This document shows, in pieces, positions 10,651 through 22,114 of a stretch of DNA of 64,000 bases; positions within the stretch are counted from its first letter, which is position 1, and every line of letters begins with the position of its first letter. Source of the DNA: Delphinus delphis (Eukaryota; Chordata; Mammalia; Artiodactyla; Delphinidae). The position numbers and the translations under genes are program-made. The DNA lies in the NCBI RefSeq assembly GCF_949987515.2, contig NC_082703.1, positions 9,572,680 through 9,636,679 of the forward strand, given 5' to 3'. The notes beneath the pieces are model-generated. The model was given only the letters and a program-made list of their open reading frames with translations. It was not told the origin of the DNA and did no database searches.

Positions 10651-12539
10651 CGGTATAGATGCTAAGTACCCAATACCACTCCAGCCACATTTTACAGTGT
10701 AGGAGATGGGGCCCACATTGTTGGAATGCTTTCTACATGGCCAGAGTGCTGGAAGGATGTAAGGCAGGCTCCACCCTCGGGTTTCCAATCACTACCGACC
10801 CAGTGCTGTTTCTACTACACCACGCCATTGATATATAGCCGTTACTGGCTCATCCTTCCATCTGTAGCCCCTGTCCCATTCCCTCGGGGGTGACTGTGCT
10901 CCCGGAATCATCGGGATGAGCGTGTCTTGGGTGATGGTGGCGCAGGCAGGGAGCTCCCTTTGATTCTTCTGATGGTAAAAAGGAATAAGAAGATTGAGCT
11001 CAGAGAGATGAAAAGGAGCTTTGAAAAAAATAAAATTTCTATACCAATAATGTTATTTTCCACCCCTGGGAACTTCAATTGTCCAACAGAACTTTCCAGG
11101 ACACAAAGCCTTGCAAACTCACATGTGGAACATTCCCGCATATACTGAGCAACTATAACTGGTCCCCAGGTCCTCTTTCAATCTGAAGACCAAGAATTAG
11201 TACTGGAAAAGCCTTTCCTCCCCACATCCTTTCCTGTCTTTTATGGTTGAACAACTGGGCTTTCATCTCTAGCAAATTGGGGAGAGACACGAACACTCCC
11301 TCAGGGAGAACAAACGCAGCTAAAGGAAGACAGTGAAACTGCCTTTCACACAACAAGCTTCACGTTTCACTTTTCTTTCCCCTTTCTCCACTCTTTGTTT
11401 CATCTGGGAAGAAAACTTATTTTTAAAACACCATACCCCCTTTCTGTCAGGGGGTCTGGCTGGATTGATAAATAAAGAGAGTCATCGTAATGGGGATGCT
11501 GTCAGCAAACTCCTTCTTTGAAACAAATAAATGTGACAAAGGAGAATGTTCAAGGGGCCCCTGGGTTCTATAAGAGAAAAGGAACAGAAGATTCGTTTCC
11601 ACAGCAATATCGGACTGGACTTGGCCCAGAGGAACCTCCCTCACTATTGGAAAGGCTTGTCAATTAGCACATCAGACTCATCTGGTCGCTTCCCCCCTAA
11701 TGCTGGGGGAATGGTTTGCACAAGCCTCTGGGCTGTCCCTGGCTTTACCCCATTCCAAGTCCTGCCCGTTTCCTATCTGTTTTCTGCTGGGCTCCAGGTG
11801 TTTCTGTCTGCTGCAACACATCTCTGGTTACCGCAGACGTGCTGGGTTTAAATAAGAATCAGACTGCTCTCGTTCATCTCCATGCAGACAGTACCCTTTG
11901 TCAGACTCAAAAATGCCCATCCGTGTAAAGGGTTTAGGGAGAACGCAGGATTGACTGAGGAACGAGAGACTGGCGTGGCAGATGAGCCTCAGAAGGAGAC
12001 CGTTTTGATCAGTCAGACGCGAGACAGAACCCGTGCCCTCCTCCACCTCCAATAAAATGGTGCCGAGGCTGCCTGGCGCAGCTAACTTCCACGTAGAGTG
12101 GGCAGGCCACTGAGTCCCATCCCGATGAAAGCAGAAGCCTGGTGCATTTGATTTCAGGGAGGAGTGTCTGCATCCACCTCCAAACTGAATGCCCTCTGCT
12201 CTGGGAGCCTCACTATAATAACCAGATCCCTGACTCCGGTCTGACTCTGACCTGGTAAGACTGGGGCTTACCTCCACGGGGGTGTCATCAGGGTAACCAA
12301 CACACGCCGTACCACCAAATACTGTTTGCCAATCTCCTGCCCAGGTGATGCTCTCTCGCCACTCAGTGACGTGGCTTATCTTGTTATTGTTTCCAAGAAA
12401 GTCTATCCCCCTGAACTGTGTGCTACAACATAGCTCTTAAGGAGATTTCAAGTTGCTTTTAGTCTGTGTGAGAGAATTCAATTAAATACTCATCAAACTT
12501 GCATCTTCTTTTTTCCCAGCTCACAGCTAAACTCCATTT
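10651..12539. other. Unrecognised sequence
   Basis: No gene or repeat family recognised over about 1.9 kb. Open frames of 60-149 codons occur, including 149 codons on the minus strand at 11828-12277, but none shows a domain, signal peptide or repeated motif. Base composition is mixed, with no CpG island. Confidence 0.45.
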
Positions 12540-12893
12540 CACAATCAGGAGTGGCCGTGAGACAGAACTCTGGCCAAAGGAATATGGGCAGAAGTGCTTC
12601 TTTCCACATCCAAGCCTGACCCATGAAATATCCCATTCGATCCTCCTTGTTTCTTTCTTCCCTTGCCTGCTGGCCTGAGGCAAAAAAGAAAAAAATCCCA
12701 AGAAGGACTTCAAAAGCCCAGGAGATGCTTGAGTCCCTAGAAGAAAGCTTGGGGCCATGGATGTGACTGAGGTGAACAGAGCTTCTCCGTCAACCTGCAC
12801 TAGACCAGGACAGGAGCAGAAACACAAACCTTTCTTAAGTTAATCCAGTGAGATTTAGCAGTTGTTTGTTATAGCAGAGAGGCTACCCTGGTG
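12540..12893 (+). mobile_element. Old MaLR/MLT-like LTR remnant
   Basis: The order of blocks resembles an old mammalian LTR: aggagtggccgtgagacagaactctggccaaaggaatatgggcagaagtg, cctgacccatgaaatatccca, then ttaatccagtgagatttagcagttgtttgttatagcagagaggctaccct. The last block is the typical MaLR-style 3' end. Family call by memory only. A 122-codon antisense frame over it is a shadow. Confidence 0.5.
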
Positions 12894-13334
12894 TATACAG
12901 ACGGGCAGGAGAAAGACCTGTGTTAGCTGCCCTGCCCTGTGATCAACTTGAAGGAAGTCAAACCTTAAGTCCCTTTTATATCCCCAGCCTCCGAGAGAAA
13001 ATATGCCATATAATCATTTGGAGACGATGAAGTGGGGACTTCTAAAAGAAGAGGGAAACATCTGTAAAATATGGTAATATATGCTATTGTGTGTCACATG
13101 GCAAAATTAAATTAGCCCTATTGTCAAGGTCAAATGTGCAGTGAAAAGAAGAGAGCAGAGAACAACTGCTTAGGACTGGGAGAATTTGGAAAGTCTTCGC
13201 GGAGGAAGTACAAAAGGTAAGTAGAATTCCCTCAATTAGAGGAAAGGGCATATTCAAGGAAGAGGAAACCCTGCGAGTTAAGCAAAACTGCCTTGAATTC
13301 TGTGGCTGTTCTCACAGTGGCAAGTGGTCCCCCA
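12894..13334. other. Unrecognised sequence
   Basis: No gene or repeat recognised in this stretch. Confidence 0.4.
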
Positions 13335-13415
13335 GAGGAACAAAATGTTTGTTAATGGTTAAAGTGGTAAATGTCATGTTATATATTTTTTACCACAATT
13401 TTAAAATCCTTATCA
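13335..13415 (+). mobile_element. L1M 3' UTR fragment
   Basis: The text gttaatggttaaagtggtaaatgtcatgttatatattttttaccacaatttt is the standard end of L1MA/L1MB-like 3' UTRs in sense orientation. Only the last 80 bp or so survive. Confidence 0.6.
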
Positions 13416-13494
13416 TCATGGAGCTTATAAGCTAGGAGAGAGAGAAAGATAATAAGCCAATTAAAATATCAAATAAAAAAGTACATTCTAGATC

Positions 13495-13625
13495 AGCTTT
13501 GGGTCTATCCCCATTTTACAGATAAAAAGCCAGAGAACAGAGAGAAAAGGTAACATGAGTTTACCCAGTAAGACCCTCATGACTCACTCCTGGGCCAGTG
13601 ATCTTTCCACTGAACCAAACTTCCT
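13495..13625 (+). mobile_element. MIR SINE remnant
   Basis: The text ccccattttacagataaaaagccagagaacagagag, then a short gap and the ctgaaccaaacttcc end, matches the MIR core and 3' half in sense orientation. Confidence 0.65.
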
Positions 13626-13679
13626 TTGTGAGGTGGTTCTACTATCTCTGTTTTATCGGAACCATTCGATAATATACTA

Positions 13680-13805
13680 GAAAGAGAACAGGTTCTGGAA
13701 CCGAATTCAGATTTCAGAACCGTTGCTTCCTGGAAGTTGGGTTTTGAGATTTCCTTCTCAAATGGAAATAAAAGACCAGCTTCATAAGGGTTAAATGTAA
13801 TTTAA
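13680..13805 (-). mobile_element. MIR SINE remnant, antisense
   Basis: Reads as the reverse strand of MIR: gaacaggttctggaaccgaattcagatt, then tcctggaagttgggtttt and aaatggaaataaaagacc leading to ttcataagggttaaatg. Confidence 0.5.
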
Positions 13806-14499
13806 TGTAATTTGTTACACTTACCCCTAGGTACAAGGGAAGGAGTCAATGAAAATTAGCTCCTTTCCTAGGAATAAAGGTGTTTTTTGTTTGTTTGTTT
13901 GTTTGCTTTGTTTTTGTGGGGTTTTTTTAAGAAGTTGAATGATCTTTATCAGAGTTTTAGAAAATCAACTCTGGCAATAATATGAAAAATACAATAGATT
14001 TCAGAAGCAGAAGATTGGCGTTAGAGACCGGCTAAGTTATATCATTAAGGAACAGTGAAGGGTCCTCCCAGAGAACTCTGAATGGCTTTAGTTGTAGGAA
14101 ATTAGATTGACCAAAACGTTTGGATTAGCCAATGAATCACCAGAGTGCTAGGCACAACTGCACCGTGCAAATGTAGATAAAACTTAATTGTGTTTGGGGA
14201 AGTTTTTCAATTGAATCATGACTATACATTTCAATTCAGCATGAAAGATTTTCATGGCGGCCACATCACATGGCAGTACCAGAGAATCTTTGACTTCCTG
14301 TTATCATTCATATCAGTCTCCTGTGGGTACCAGCTGACGGTGACCGATGAGAAAATATACAAGACCAGGTCATATACCATAGCATCAGTAAAGCTGAGAA
14401 TGCAGCAGATTATTGGAAGAATTCAGCTAGACCAGGGCAGTGCAATCCTATAAGACACGCCCTAGCTTTAAACCTTCCCAGAGCTTCCTATTACCTACA
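13806..14499. other. Unrecognised sequence with a GTTT microsatellite
   Basis: A GTTT-rich run at 13882-13927 (ttgtttgtttgtttgtttg) interrupts otherwise unrecognised sequence. No gene pattern was seen; the 87-codon frame at 14190-14453 has no domain signature. Confidence 0.5.
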
Positions 14500-14706
14500 G
14501 AAATGCTTCTCAGATGGTGATTCTTCTTGGACCTCCTGCATCTAAATTACCTGAAACATTAGAAAGGCATGTTCTCAGCCAGGCCTGACTCATGACCTAC
14601 TGAATTGTCATCTCAGTAGATAAGCCAGGAATTTGCGCTGTAAACGCTGGCTCTCTCCCCCCTACCCTGCCGTCCGTAATCACACAGAAGTTTGAGAACC
14701 ACTAGC
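14500..14706 (+). mobile_element. MER20-like hAT-Charlie remnant
   Basis: The head gcttctcagatggtgattcttcttgg, middle ctactgaattgtcatctcag, and tail acagaagtttgagaaccactag match the organisation of MER20-type elements (ctcaaactt start, aaccactg end), though well diverged. Confidence 0.6.
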
Positions 14707-14711
14707 CTGAA

Positions 14712-14955
14712 ACATAAACTCATTCTTCTCAGCATGGTGCTTACAAATCCTTCATAAATTTGCCCCAACTACCTTTATTCCCTCATCATTCTCTCCCACT
14801 GGTCCTATGTTCTAGCATACGGATGAATAACCATTTCTGAACATACTGAACTTTTCCCCAACCTCACAACCCCAAAATATATTGTTTCCTTTGTCTAGAC
14901 AGCTTCATCCCTAACCATCTCGTAACATTCCATTCATCTCAATACATGGTAGATA
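14712..14955 (+). mobile_element. L2 LINE 3' remnant
   Basis: The text catggtgcttacaaatccttcataaatttgccccaactacctttattccctcatcattctctccc, then gtcctatgttctagcatac, follows the L2 3' region. It is close to, but upstream in L2 coordinates of, the piece at 15965-16290. Confidence 0.65.
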
Positions 14956-15964
14956 CTATATTAACCTTTGAAAAACATTGAGAAATCAGTACCCAAAGCT
15001 CTAACTGGATCTTTGCTCTAAGCTCATGGCGATGCCTCAGTAAATTGCACATCCGAGGAATGAAAAGGGAAAGTGATTGAGTCTGGCCTGGGCTTCCCAT
15101 TGTCAAGCAGACTCAACTGTGTAATAGCAGTCCTGACTCTGAAACCCCTCCTCCACCAGGTGGGATAAGATGGGTTCAATGACACATGATTGCTCTTCAT
15201 TCAATGTTTGAGTGAATGATTAGACTAGATTAATTGTCTTGATTCCCCATTTCATTTTGGTTAATTTGAACAGTTGTTTACGTCCATTCAAATTATGGCC
15301 AATTTAGTTAAAAGCCCAGTCGAACTGTCTAAATGTTTTGAATACTAAACAATGGGTTGATTGAATAGATTTTTCACTCTTCAACTGAGTAGTTTTGCAG
15401 GATAGAGCCATGGCCTAATATAGAATACAAGACTGGCCTTCTGTCTTTGCTGAAAGGCCAAAGGAGGTACAGTTCAGATCAATGGGCAGTTCCAAATAAG
15501 CCTGGATTATTTATACAGGTGGACTAGCCCATCATGCCCACAGCCCAGGCAAGCAGGTGAGACCACCCGGAAAAACAGCACAGTGCACCTCTCTCCATGT
15601 TTAGGCCACAGCATGGACCCAGCAAAATGTGACGAGACCAAGAGGTAAGGAATTCTGCCCTTTCTCAGAGGATGCTGTCCTAGGGCAAATTTCCTAGAGC
15701 ACACAGGCTGCTGGTGGCATCACAGGTTTTTAGACATAATTGCAAAATAGAAAAATATGCCTTTGTCACACTTCCTTTATTCTTGACTCTGGCCATGGCT
15801 TTCACAATGACCACAGACTGCCCACCAAGCTCTGCTTTCCCCTGACACTATCTTAGATCCAAAATTAGTTTTGACTTTTACCCATCAGTGAAAATATATC
15901 CTTTCAAACACATAGCCCCTAGGAGACCATCTGATTAGAACGTTGGTGATTTAAGGCTTTCCTG
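14956..15964. other. Unrecognised sequence
   Basis: About 1 kb without a recognisable repeat or gene. The one frame of note, 65 codons on the minus strand at 15507-15704, has no motif. Confidence 0.45.
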
Positions 15965-16290
15965 CATGCTGTCCTCTCTAAACACATTGCTCTCTCCATC
16001 TTGTCTCAGCTAAATGTCATCTTCTCATTGAACCTTCCCTGACCACCCGCTCTAAGGATGTTGCACCCTCCCCCCATCCTCTATCACATCACCCTGTTTA
16101 TCTTGTAGCATTTCTACCATTGTTCAATTGTTTATTTACTTCTTTATTGCTTATCTCTTTCAGCATATTATAAGCTCCATAAGAAGAGGAAATACGTGCT
16201 ATTTACTGCTCTGTTCACAGCTGCTAATAGAAATGCCGAGCGCAGAGAAAGCACTTTGTAAATATTTGTTGAGTGAACAGATGATTGGCA
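15965..16290 (+). mobile_element. L2 LINE 3' end, well preserved
   Basis: Continuous L2 end: cttctcattgaaccttccctgaccacccgctctaagg, atcacatcaccctgtttatcttgtagcatttctaccat, tgtttatttacttctttattgcttatctctttc, attataagctccataagaagagg, and the closing gcactttgtaaatatttgttgagtgaac. It is one of the best L2 ends in the window. Confidence 0.85.
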
Positions 16291-16471
16291 TAACTATCTC
16301 AAGAAGGACTTATATTTTTGGAAGAGCAGCTTCCTAACAATCCAGACCAAGTAATGGTTAATGAGCAAAAGAAATGACTCCCTTTACATCATTTTCTTTT
16401 GCTATTGCACCTACACTGTACATTTGTACAATCTCTTTAAGTTTGCATTGCTCATGACCATGAACTTATGT

Positions 16472-16508
16472 ACACACCCACACACACACACACCCACACA
16501 CACACACG
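16472..16508. repeat. CA microsatellite
   Basis: Imperfect (CA)n of about 37 bp with two CCCA interruptions. The frame that reads through it on the minus strand is an artefact. Confidence 0.95.
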
Positions 16509-16602
16509 TTAGTTGAGTCATGTAACTTTCTAGAACAAAGTTCGTAAAGCAGACAGAGACTACGTCTATCCAGTGGGCAGTTGGACTGGAAAACAGCTGG
16601 TC

Positions 16603-16812
16603 TTTTTTTTTTTTTTTTTTCGGTACATGGGCCTCTCACTGTTGTGGCCTCTCCCGTTGCGGAGCACAGGCTCCGGACGCGCAGGCTCAGTGGCCATGGC
16701 TCACGGGCCCAGCCACTCCGCGGCATGTGGGATCTTCCTGGACCGGGGCACGAACCCGTGTGCCCTGCATTGGCAGGCAGACTCTCAACCACTGCGCCAC
16801 CAGGGAAGCCCC
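16603..16812 (-). mobile_element. CHR-2 SINE, antisense
   Basis: A short-form CHR-2 SINE in reverse orientation. Its poly-A tail appears as a T run at 16603-16620, and the tRNA-like head ends at cagggaagccc (16801-16811). The target word CAGCTGGTCTTTT flanks it on the left (16594 onwards) and reappears on the right at 16826-16838, but 14 extra bases, starting with a second CAGCTGG, intervene at 16812-16825. Frames of up to 155 codons through it are SINE shadows. Confidence 0.93.
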
Positions 16813-16838
16813 AGCTGGGAAGGCCCAGCTGGTCTTTT

Positions 16839-17342
16839 ATTTCCTTTGTCCTCCTCCCTGCTACCGATTGTCTGGGCCAGATTCATCACGGAGTGGCCCA
16901 AATGGATTATAGAGCTGGCTGCAATGACTGGTTTGGACCGTGTGCATATCACATAAGTGGACAAACAGGCAAAAGAGTAATAAAGAAAAACCCCTTCTTT
17001 AAGTTCTTTGTACTCTGCCTGTTAGAGTTTACTACCCTTCAACCCTGATAATACAGAAGTAAAATATTAATGCACCCACTTAACACTAACGTCCATAATG
17101 ATAATGGACGCCTTTGTAGCCAATTTAGGGTCTGCAGAACCGAATGTTATAAACGTAATTTCTTAGTTTTGTTTTACGATAATTGGTAGTAGTTGGCATT
17201 AAATCGTAATACCCAGCTTCAAGACAGCATCGAAAAGCGCCAGCCCTCAACCGGAGTTGTCCTAAGGCAAAAAATATGCTGGAGTTATGTGATGAAAAAC
17301 TCACTAAATAAGACATACCTTCTTCCCTCTCTTTTCCCCATG
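16839..17342. other. Unrecognised sequence
   Basis: No gene or repeat recognised between the CHR-2 copy and the following CA microsatellite. Confidence 0.4.
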
Positions 17343-17347
17343 TACAC

Positions 17348-17382
<35 letters not shown>

Positions 17383-17389
17383 CACACAA
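17343..17389. repeat. CA microsatellite
   Basis: A nearly pure (CA)n run of about 47 bp with one AAA interruption near 17367. Likely length-polymorphic. Confidence 0.95.
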
Positions 17390-17790
17390 TGTTCAGGAAA
17401 CAGACAACTAAGGGTGTTAAGGAAATCTAAAACCATGGCTAACTGACAAATCCCAGAGCCATTGTCTCCTGCGGGGCTGGAAGTCACCACGCTGTGCGGG
17501 GGATAAATGGCCCCATCGCACAGACAGATGAAGAGCCTATCTGAAGCAAACAGCTCAGAAAAATAGAGAGAAAGGAACAGGGAACAGTGAAATCTTTATC
17601 TCCAGAGCGAATTGAGCTTCTTAAACATGGCAGTCAGAAGAAAAGAGCTTCTACCACCAGCCAGAAAAAGAGAAAAAGCCCACAGCCTGTCTCCAGGCCA
17701 CTGGCTGACAGGGCAGTGCAGTCCTGCTCAGCGCCCTCTAGGGGTCATCCGGGGTATTGGCGCTGGGCTGGGGGCTGTACCCCGAGCGGT
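17390..17790. other. Unrecognised sequence
   Basis: No family recognised. Two overlapping frames at 17587-17977 (87 and 121 codons) run into the following hAT remnant and have no domain, so I do not call an exon. Confidence 0.4.
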
Positions 17791-17794
17791 GACC

Positions 17795-17960
17795 CTGGAA
17801 GAGTGGTCCCCAGACCAGCAGCCAGCAGCATCACCAGGGAATGTCTTTGAAACGCAGCTTCTCAGACTCCACCCTGGACTTACCGAGCCAGAAACTCTAA
17901 TCAGCAATCTGTTTCAACAAGGCCTCCAAGTGATTTTATCCACGAGGTTGAAATGGTTGC
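17795..17960 (-). mobile_element. MER20-like hAT-Charlie remnant, antisense
   Basis: The text gtggtccccagaccagcagccagcagcatcaccagggaatg, aaacgcagcttctcagactccaccctgg, and agcaatctgtttcaacaaggcctccaagtgatt is the reverse-strand MER20 pattern. Confidence 0.75.
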
Positions 17961-18051
17961 CTTGTTCTGAGCAATAGGGTGGGTTGGGAGGCCTGCTTCA
18001 CCCCGTACGTAACTCCAAGAGGCATGTCAGCTGCTCAGCATTTCTGCCTTT

Positions 18052-18436
18052 GTTATGGACAGATTGTGTCCCCCAAAATTCATACGATGAAGCCCTAAGC
18101 CCTGGTACCTCAGAGCATGACTGTATTTGGCGATAGGGTCTTTAAAGAGGTAATTATGTTAAAATGAGATCGTTAGGGTGGGCTTTAATCCAATCTAACT
18201 GCTGTCCTTATAAAAAGAGATTAGGACACAGGAGAGACGCCAGGCCGGCATGCACACAGAGAAAAGGCTGTGTAAGGATACAGGGGGAAGACAGCCACCT
18301 GCAAGCAAAGGAGAAATCTGCCAAAACCTTGATCTTGGACTTCCAGCCCCCAGAACTGTGAGAAAACAAATTTCTGCTGTTTACACACCCCAGCCTGTGG
18401 TGTTTTGTTATGGCAGCCCTAGCAAACTGATACAGC
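18052..18436 (+). mobile_element. MaLR-type LTR (MST/MLT-like)
   Basis: A near full-length LTR-like unit: ttatggacagattgtgtcccccaaaattcat at the head, atagggtctttaaagaggtaatt, gggtgggctttaatccaatctaactgctgtccttataaa, cttccagcccccagaactgtgag, and the end gttttgttatggcagccctagcaaactgatacag. The end agrees with the MaLR LTR at 49383-49742. Open frames through it are chance. Confidence 0.7.
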
Positions 18437-18825
18437 CCTCTTCTAATTCCCGCCCAACTTGGCAGGATTTCATCATGGTGCTGTCAGAGGCTTCTCTAAG
18501 ATCTTCTGTCACTGTGCTTAGTATATCCTGTGACAATAGCTTCAATTCAGCCCTCTCTTGCCAACAAGACTATGTCTTATCCACTTTGATTCCCCAATGC
18601 GTGGTGCATACCTAGCTCAGATTACCTAACTGTTAACCAACCAGTTAACACATGAAAGAATAATAATGGCTTGGAGAATTACTAAGTACGGCTTCATGAT
18701 CTATCCCTCTCTCCTCATTTATGCAACAGGGTTGTCTATGAGATTAAAACTGTGAGCAGATAGAATAAGGGGTGCCCAGAGAAAGAGAACCAGGCATAGC
18801 TTTATTGACATTAAAAAAAGCCATT
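18437..18825. other. Unrecognised sequence
   Basis: No gene or repeat recognised between the two LTR-like units. Confidence 0.4.
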
Positions 18826-18829
18826 TTTG

Positions 18830-19312
18830 TCCTAAGCCATTCTGTCATCTAAGCCTGGCCACAGTGGTTGTCCTTGAACAGGTCTCAGTAATTAATGATC
18901 TTGTGGGAACAAAAGAAGGCGGAAACATTGCCTGTTATGCCTGTGATCAGGCAAGAGAAGTAACAACACCAAAGGTAATGCATCAGTTGTAAAGATGCCC
19001 AGTTCTGTTTCAATGATTCACCAGATCAGCTGGAACCTAAGGGAGGATGTTGTTGACCTTTTCTGACCCTCGTGACTTCAATCAACTAGAGCTTGGATTC
19101 TGTCCTCTGCTCAAGCCTCTTCATGAATATGCACGTACACTTAGCTCAAAACTTCCAAAATTTTGCTGTTGGGGAGACACTGCATTGGGAAAGATCCCCA
19201 GTGTCCTCCTGACTTGCTGCAGGTAATAAATCGTTCCTTCTCTGGATGTTTGGCTTGGTTGTGTCTTTTGGCTCGACACCCACCAAGAGGTGAACCCAGT
19301 TTTCAGGTAACA
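18830..19312 (+). mobile_element. ERV1-type solo LTR
   Basis: A probable LTR. It has U3-like text (cctgttatgcctgtgatcaggcaagagaag), ggggagacactgcattgggaaagatcc, and AATAAA at 19225-19230. The U5-like end has tgtgtcttttggctcgacacccaccaagagg then gaacccagttttcag. No internal retroviral sequence follows. The left edge is approximate. Confidence 0.7.
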
Positions 19313-19399
19313 AAACTTATAGAGATTCAGTCTTTGAGGCTGAGAGGTCGATGTAATCTTTGCCTGAGTTTGACCATATTTTTAAAAACCTTGAAAGAA

Positions 19400-19612
19400 A
19401 TTCAGCTGACTCAAGTTTAAGTCTCTACTTTGCTATTGATTAATCATGCGACCTAAAGTATGGTTCTAAAACATTTCTCCCTAGAGTTTCCTCTTACGTA
19501 AGTGGGAATTAAACAGCACCTACTCCTCAGATGATTGTAGGGAGGATTAAGCAAGATAATTCTGCCGTTGATTTAGTGCTGTTACCTACACATAACTAAC
19601 ATTTACTGAGTA
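19400..19612 (-). mobile_element. MIR SINE remnant, antisense
   Basis: Reverse-strand MIR pattern: ctactttgctattgattaatcatgcgacc, then gtttcctcttacgtaagtgggaattaaacagcacc and gattgtagggaggattaagcaagataat. Confidence 0.65.
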
Positions 19613-19799
19613 CTTATTATTCATGAAAAAGTTCCTTTTAGAAGAAAATAATTCACTTGAAACCCAAGGTATCTCACATGATTTCTTGTCTGAAAGTGTA
19701 TGATCAAACCACTTAAGATGGCTGTTCTCTTGCTCTCTATGCATCCCCTGTTCAACCAGTCCCTGTCTCACCTACACTCTACTCACTTAACTGACTTCC

Positions 19800-20215
19800 C
19801 TCTTAATCACAGTCTAATCAGTAAATGCTTACTTGCCCCCAGCCCCAGCTAGTGATTATTCTAATCTTTACATCAGAATGTCTCCACCATGATAATCTAT
19901 CAAAGGGGTAGTGAGGGGGGCATGCTCCTCTGCTGGTTTCCCTGGTAACTGATTGCCAACCTGACATCAAATTCCCTCTATAACTGTTAACCTGGTAGCC
20001 TCCCTCCCCCCCACCCCCCCCCACCCCCGCCCCCTTAGCAAAGACTCCTGCCTTATCCTGCCCACCATTGGCTACACAGGGTGGGGTATTGCTCCAGGAC
20101 TTTTTGGTCTCAGATATGTATAATCCCCTATCCAATAAACCATTGATGTCTCTGTCACTGTCTCCGGGCTCTTTCTTTGGTCTTAAGGCTTACAGATCTG
20201 CAGTGTGCAGCCCAT
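19800..20215 (+). mobile_element. LTR-like element with polyadenylation signal
   Basis: A TATA-like atgtataatcccc, AATAAA at 20134-20139 and then a U5-like tgtctctgtcactgtctccgggctctttctttgg suggest an LTR. The C-rich stretch at 20000-20035 is a strong pyrimidine tract on this strand. No family name is offered and the left edge is not clear. Confidence 0.5.
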
Positions 20216-20572
20216 TAGAAAGGCTATGAGTTTCACAGGGTCACTAATTTATCTATTTCCACCTTCTCATTTCCTTCCTGTTCCTCTCAATTTGTGCCAC
20301 CTCTATATTCCTTATTCCTGTTCTCTTTTCCCAATACTATTGTGTATTGGTCTGCCAATGTCCTGAACTTTGTCCTTTTTATCTATATAAAAAACATAAG
20401 TTAACTTGTGATTTACTACAATTCTGAATGAGATATTTTAATTCTAAAGCAAGATAGATAACATTGTGATTCAAATGTGTAGGATTGATTCAGTTCTCAT
20501 TACTGGTGAGAATGGAACAGCTGTTAGCAGCATGGAAATAATTAAGGTATCATAATAGACAAAAAAATCTCA
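20216..20572. other. Unrecognised sequence
   Basis: No gene or repeat recognised. Confidence 0.4.
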
Positions 20573-20574
20573 AG

Positions 20575-20695
20575 CTAAGAGTTAAGAGCCTGGTTCTTTC
20601 ACTAATTCTCTAACTGAACAATTTATGTTACCTCTTTGGACCTCAATTTCCCTACCTGTGAATGACATGGTGGACTTTTTCTTGAAAAGGATCAT
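20575..20695 (-). mobile_element. MIR SINE remnant, antisense
   Basis: Reverse-strand MIR pattern: gagcctggttctttcactaattctctaactg, then gttacctctttggacctcaatttccctacctgtgaatg. Confidence 0.6.
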
Positions 20696-22112
20696 TAAAA
20701 TATATATGTATTTAATATCTTGCAATCAAGTTAGGAGCCTGAAGAGCTAGGGGGTAGGGAAAAGGGGGTGGGGAAAAAAGATGAGACTGTGAGCAATGAG
20801 GTGCTGGTGTGGGTCCTGATAACAGGGTCAGGGAAAGGGCGGGTGATAGAAATCACTCAGAAGGAGACATGGTGATGGCTTTTTTAGTTACTGTGTAAGA
20901 CTCCATGATCTGCTCATATACTCTAATCAATAGCTAGTACTCACCTGCACAGGTTAAAATCACAGAACTGGGATCCACGTTCAGGGCAGACAGGTCACTG
21001 CAGTTTGGGTTTCCAGAAAAAAAGAATCTGGAAGGAAATTTAACTGAATCAAGATGCTCAACTTCCTCTACGCTATCAGATGCGTTTATTCAAAGTATAT
21101 CTGTATAATCATCAACTTCACATTTTCAGGCTTTTACAATCATTGGGTCTTATTTATAATGAGTACCGTCTTTGTACTTTTCTCTAGTAAGTGAAATTAG
21201 CATTCTCTCATGAACTGTAAATGCTAAATTGCTAATAACCTCCCTGGGGGTTTCTTCACATGATGATGCCTTCAATGATTTCATCATAATTTAGCAAATT
21301 AAAATATCACAATTTATACTCTTAAGCATAATAATTTCCCTAAGGTGTGATCTAAAAGTGGTAGGTGTATTTTTAAATAACTCAGTAAAATCTTGGATAA
21401 ACATTAACCAAGAGACCAATTCTAAAGAAAGAGCCTCTTTTTTTTTTTTTTAAGGAATTGACATCACGAGCGGAAACATACTTCTTGGAGAATTCAAAAA
21501 TTGGTAACCAAACAACTGAATGTCTGAAGTCTCAGATAAAAAAATATTGCAATTACAAAAGTCATTTTGAAAGAACTTGTATATGTTAATTACCATCACA
21601 AGGGCCATAAAGCATGAAATTTCACACTTTTGACAGACTAGCTCCAGGTAGAAAGCACTGTAGAATCTAATGTTTATTCCACTGGAAAAGTAAGAAAACA
21701 ATTTTCCAGAAACCAAAGGAAATAACTTCTCTTTTTCTCAACCATTTACAGACTCTAGGGAACTAAGATACACTGAAAGAGGTAGCAGCGAACAAAACAA
21801 ATTATAGCGCAAATTATAACGGGTGATCAGGGAACATAGGGATGCTTACTTGCCTACAGTTTCAAAAACACAACTCGGCTATATTTAAAATTCCTATGAG
21901 ACCAAACTTCTACTTACATTCTAGTTTAGTGGAAAATAAAATTTTTTTGGAAAAATCAAGAGTAAACATTGCCAAGGTAGTTCATATAGAACTAGGATTC
22001 CAAGAAAGGCCATTCAGAAAATTCTGTCTTTTCCATTTTTTCAACTAAGGGGGAAAATGTGTATATCTTCTTTTCTGGAAATAGGAGAATAAATATAAGA
22101 ATAAAATTTTGT
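20696..22112. other. Unrecognised AT-rich sequence
   Basis: About 1.4 kb without a recognised gene or repeat, apart from a T run at 21439-21452. The part at 21060-21350 is AT-rich with few CpGs and could be conserved noncoding DNA or just unannotated old repeat; I cannot distinguish these. Confidence 0.4.
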
Positions 22113-22114
22113 AT

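Noticed and set aside
11828..12277. 149-codon minus-strand frame
   Set aside because: No recognisable domain or repeated motif, and frames of this length are expected by chance in 64 kb.
16573..17048. Overlapping plus-strand frames up to 155 codons
   Set aside because: The peptides (rich in G, P and R) are translations of the CHR-2 SINE and its tail; similar peptides appear wherever a CHR copy occurs.
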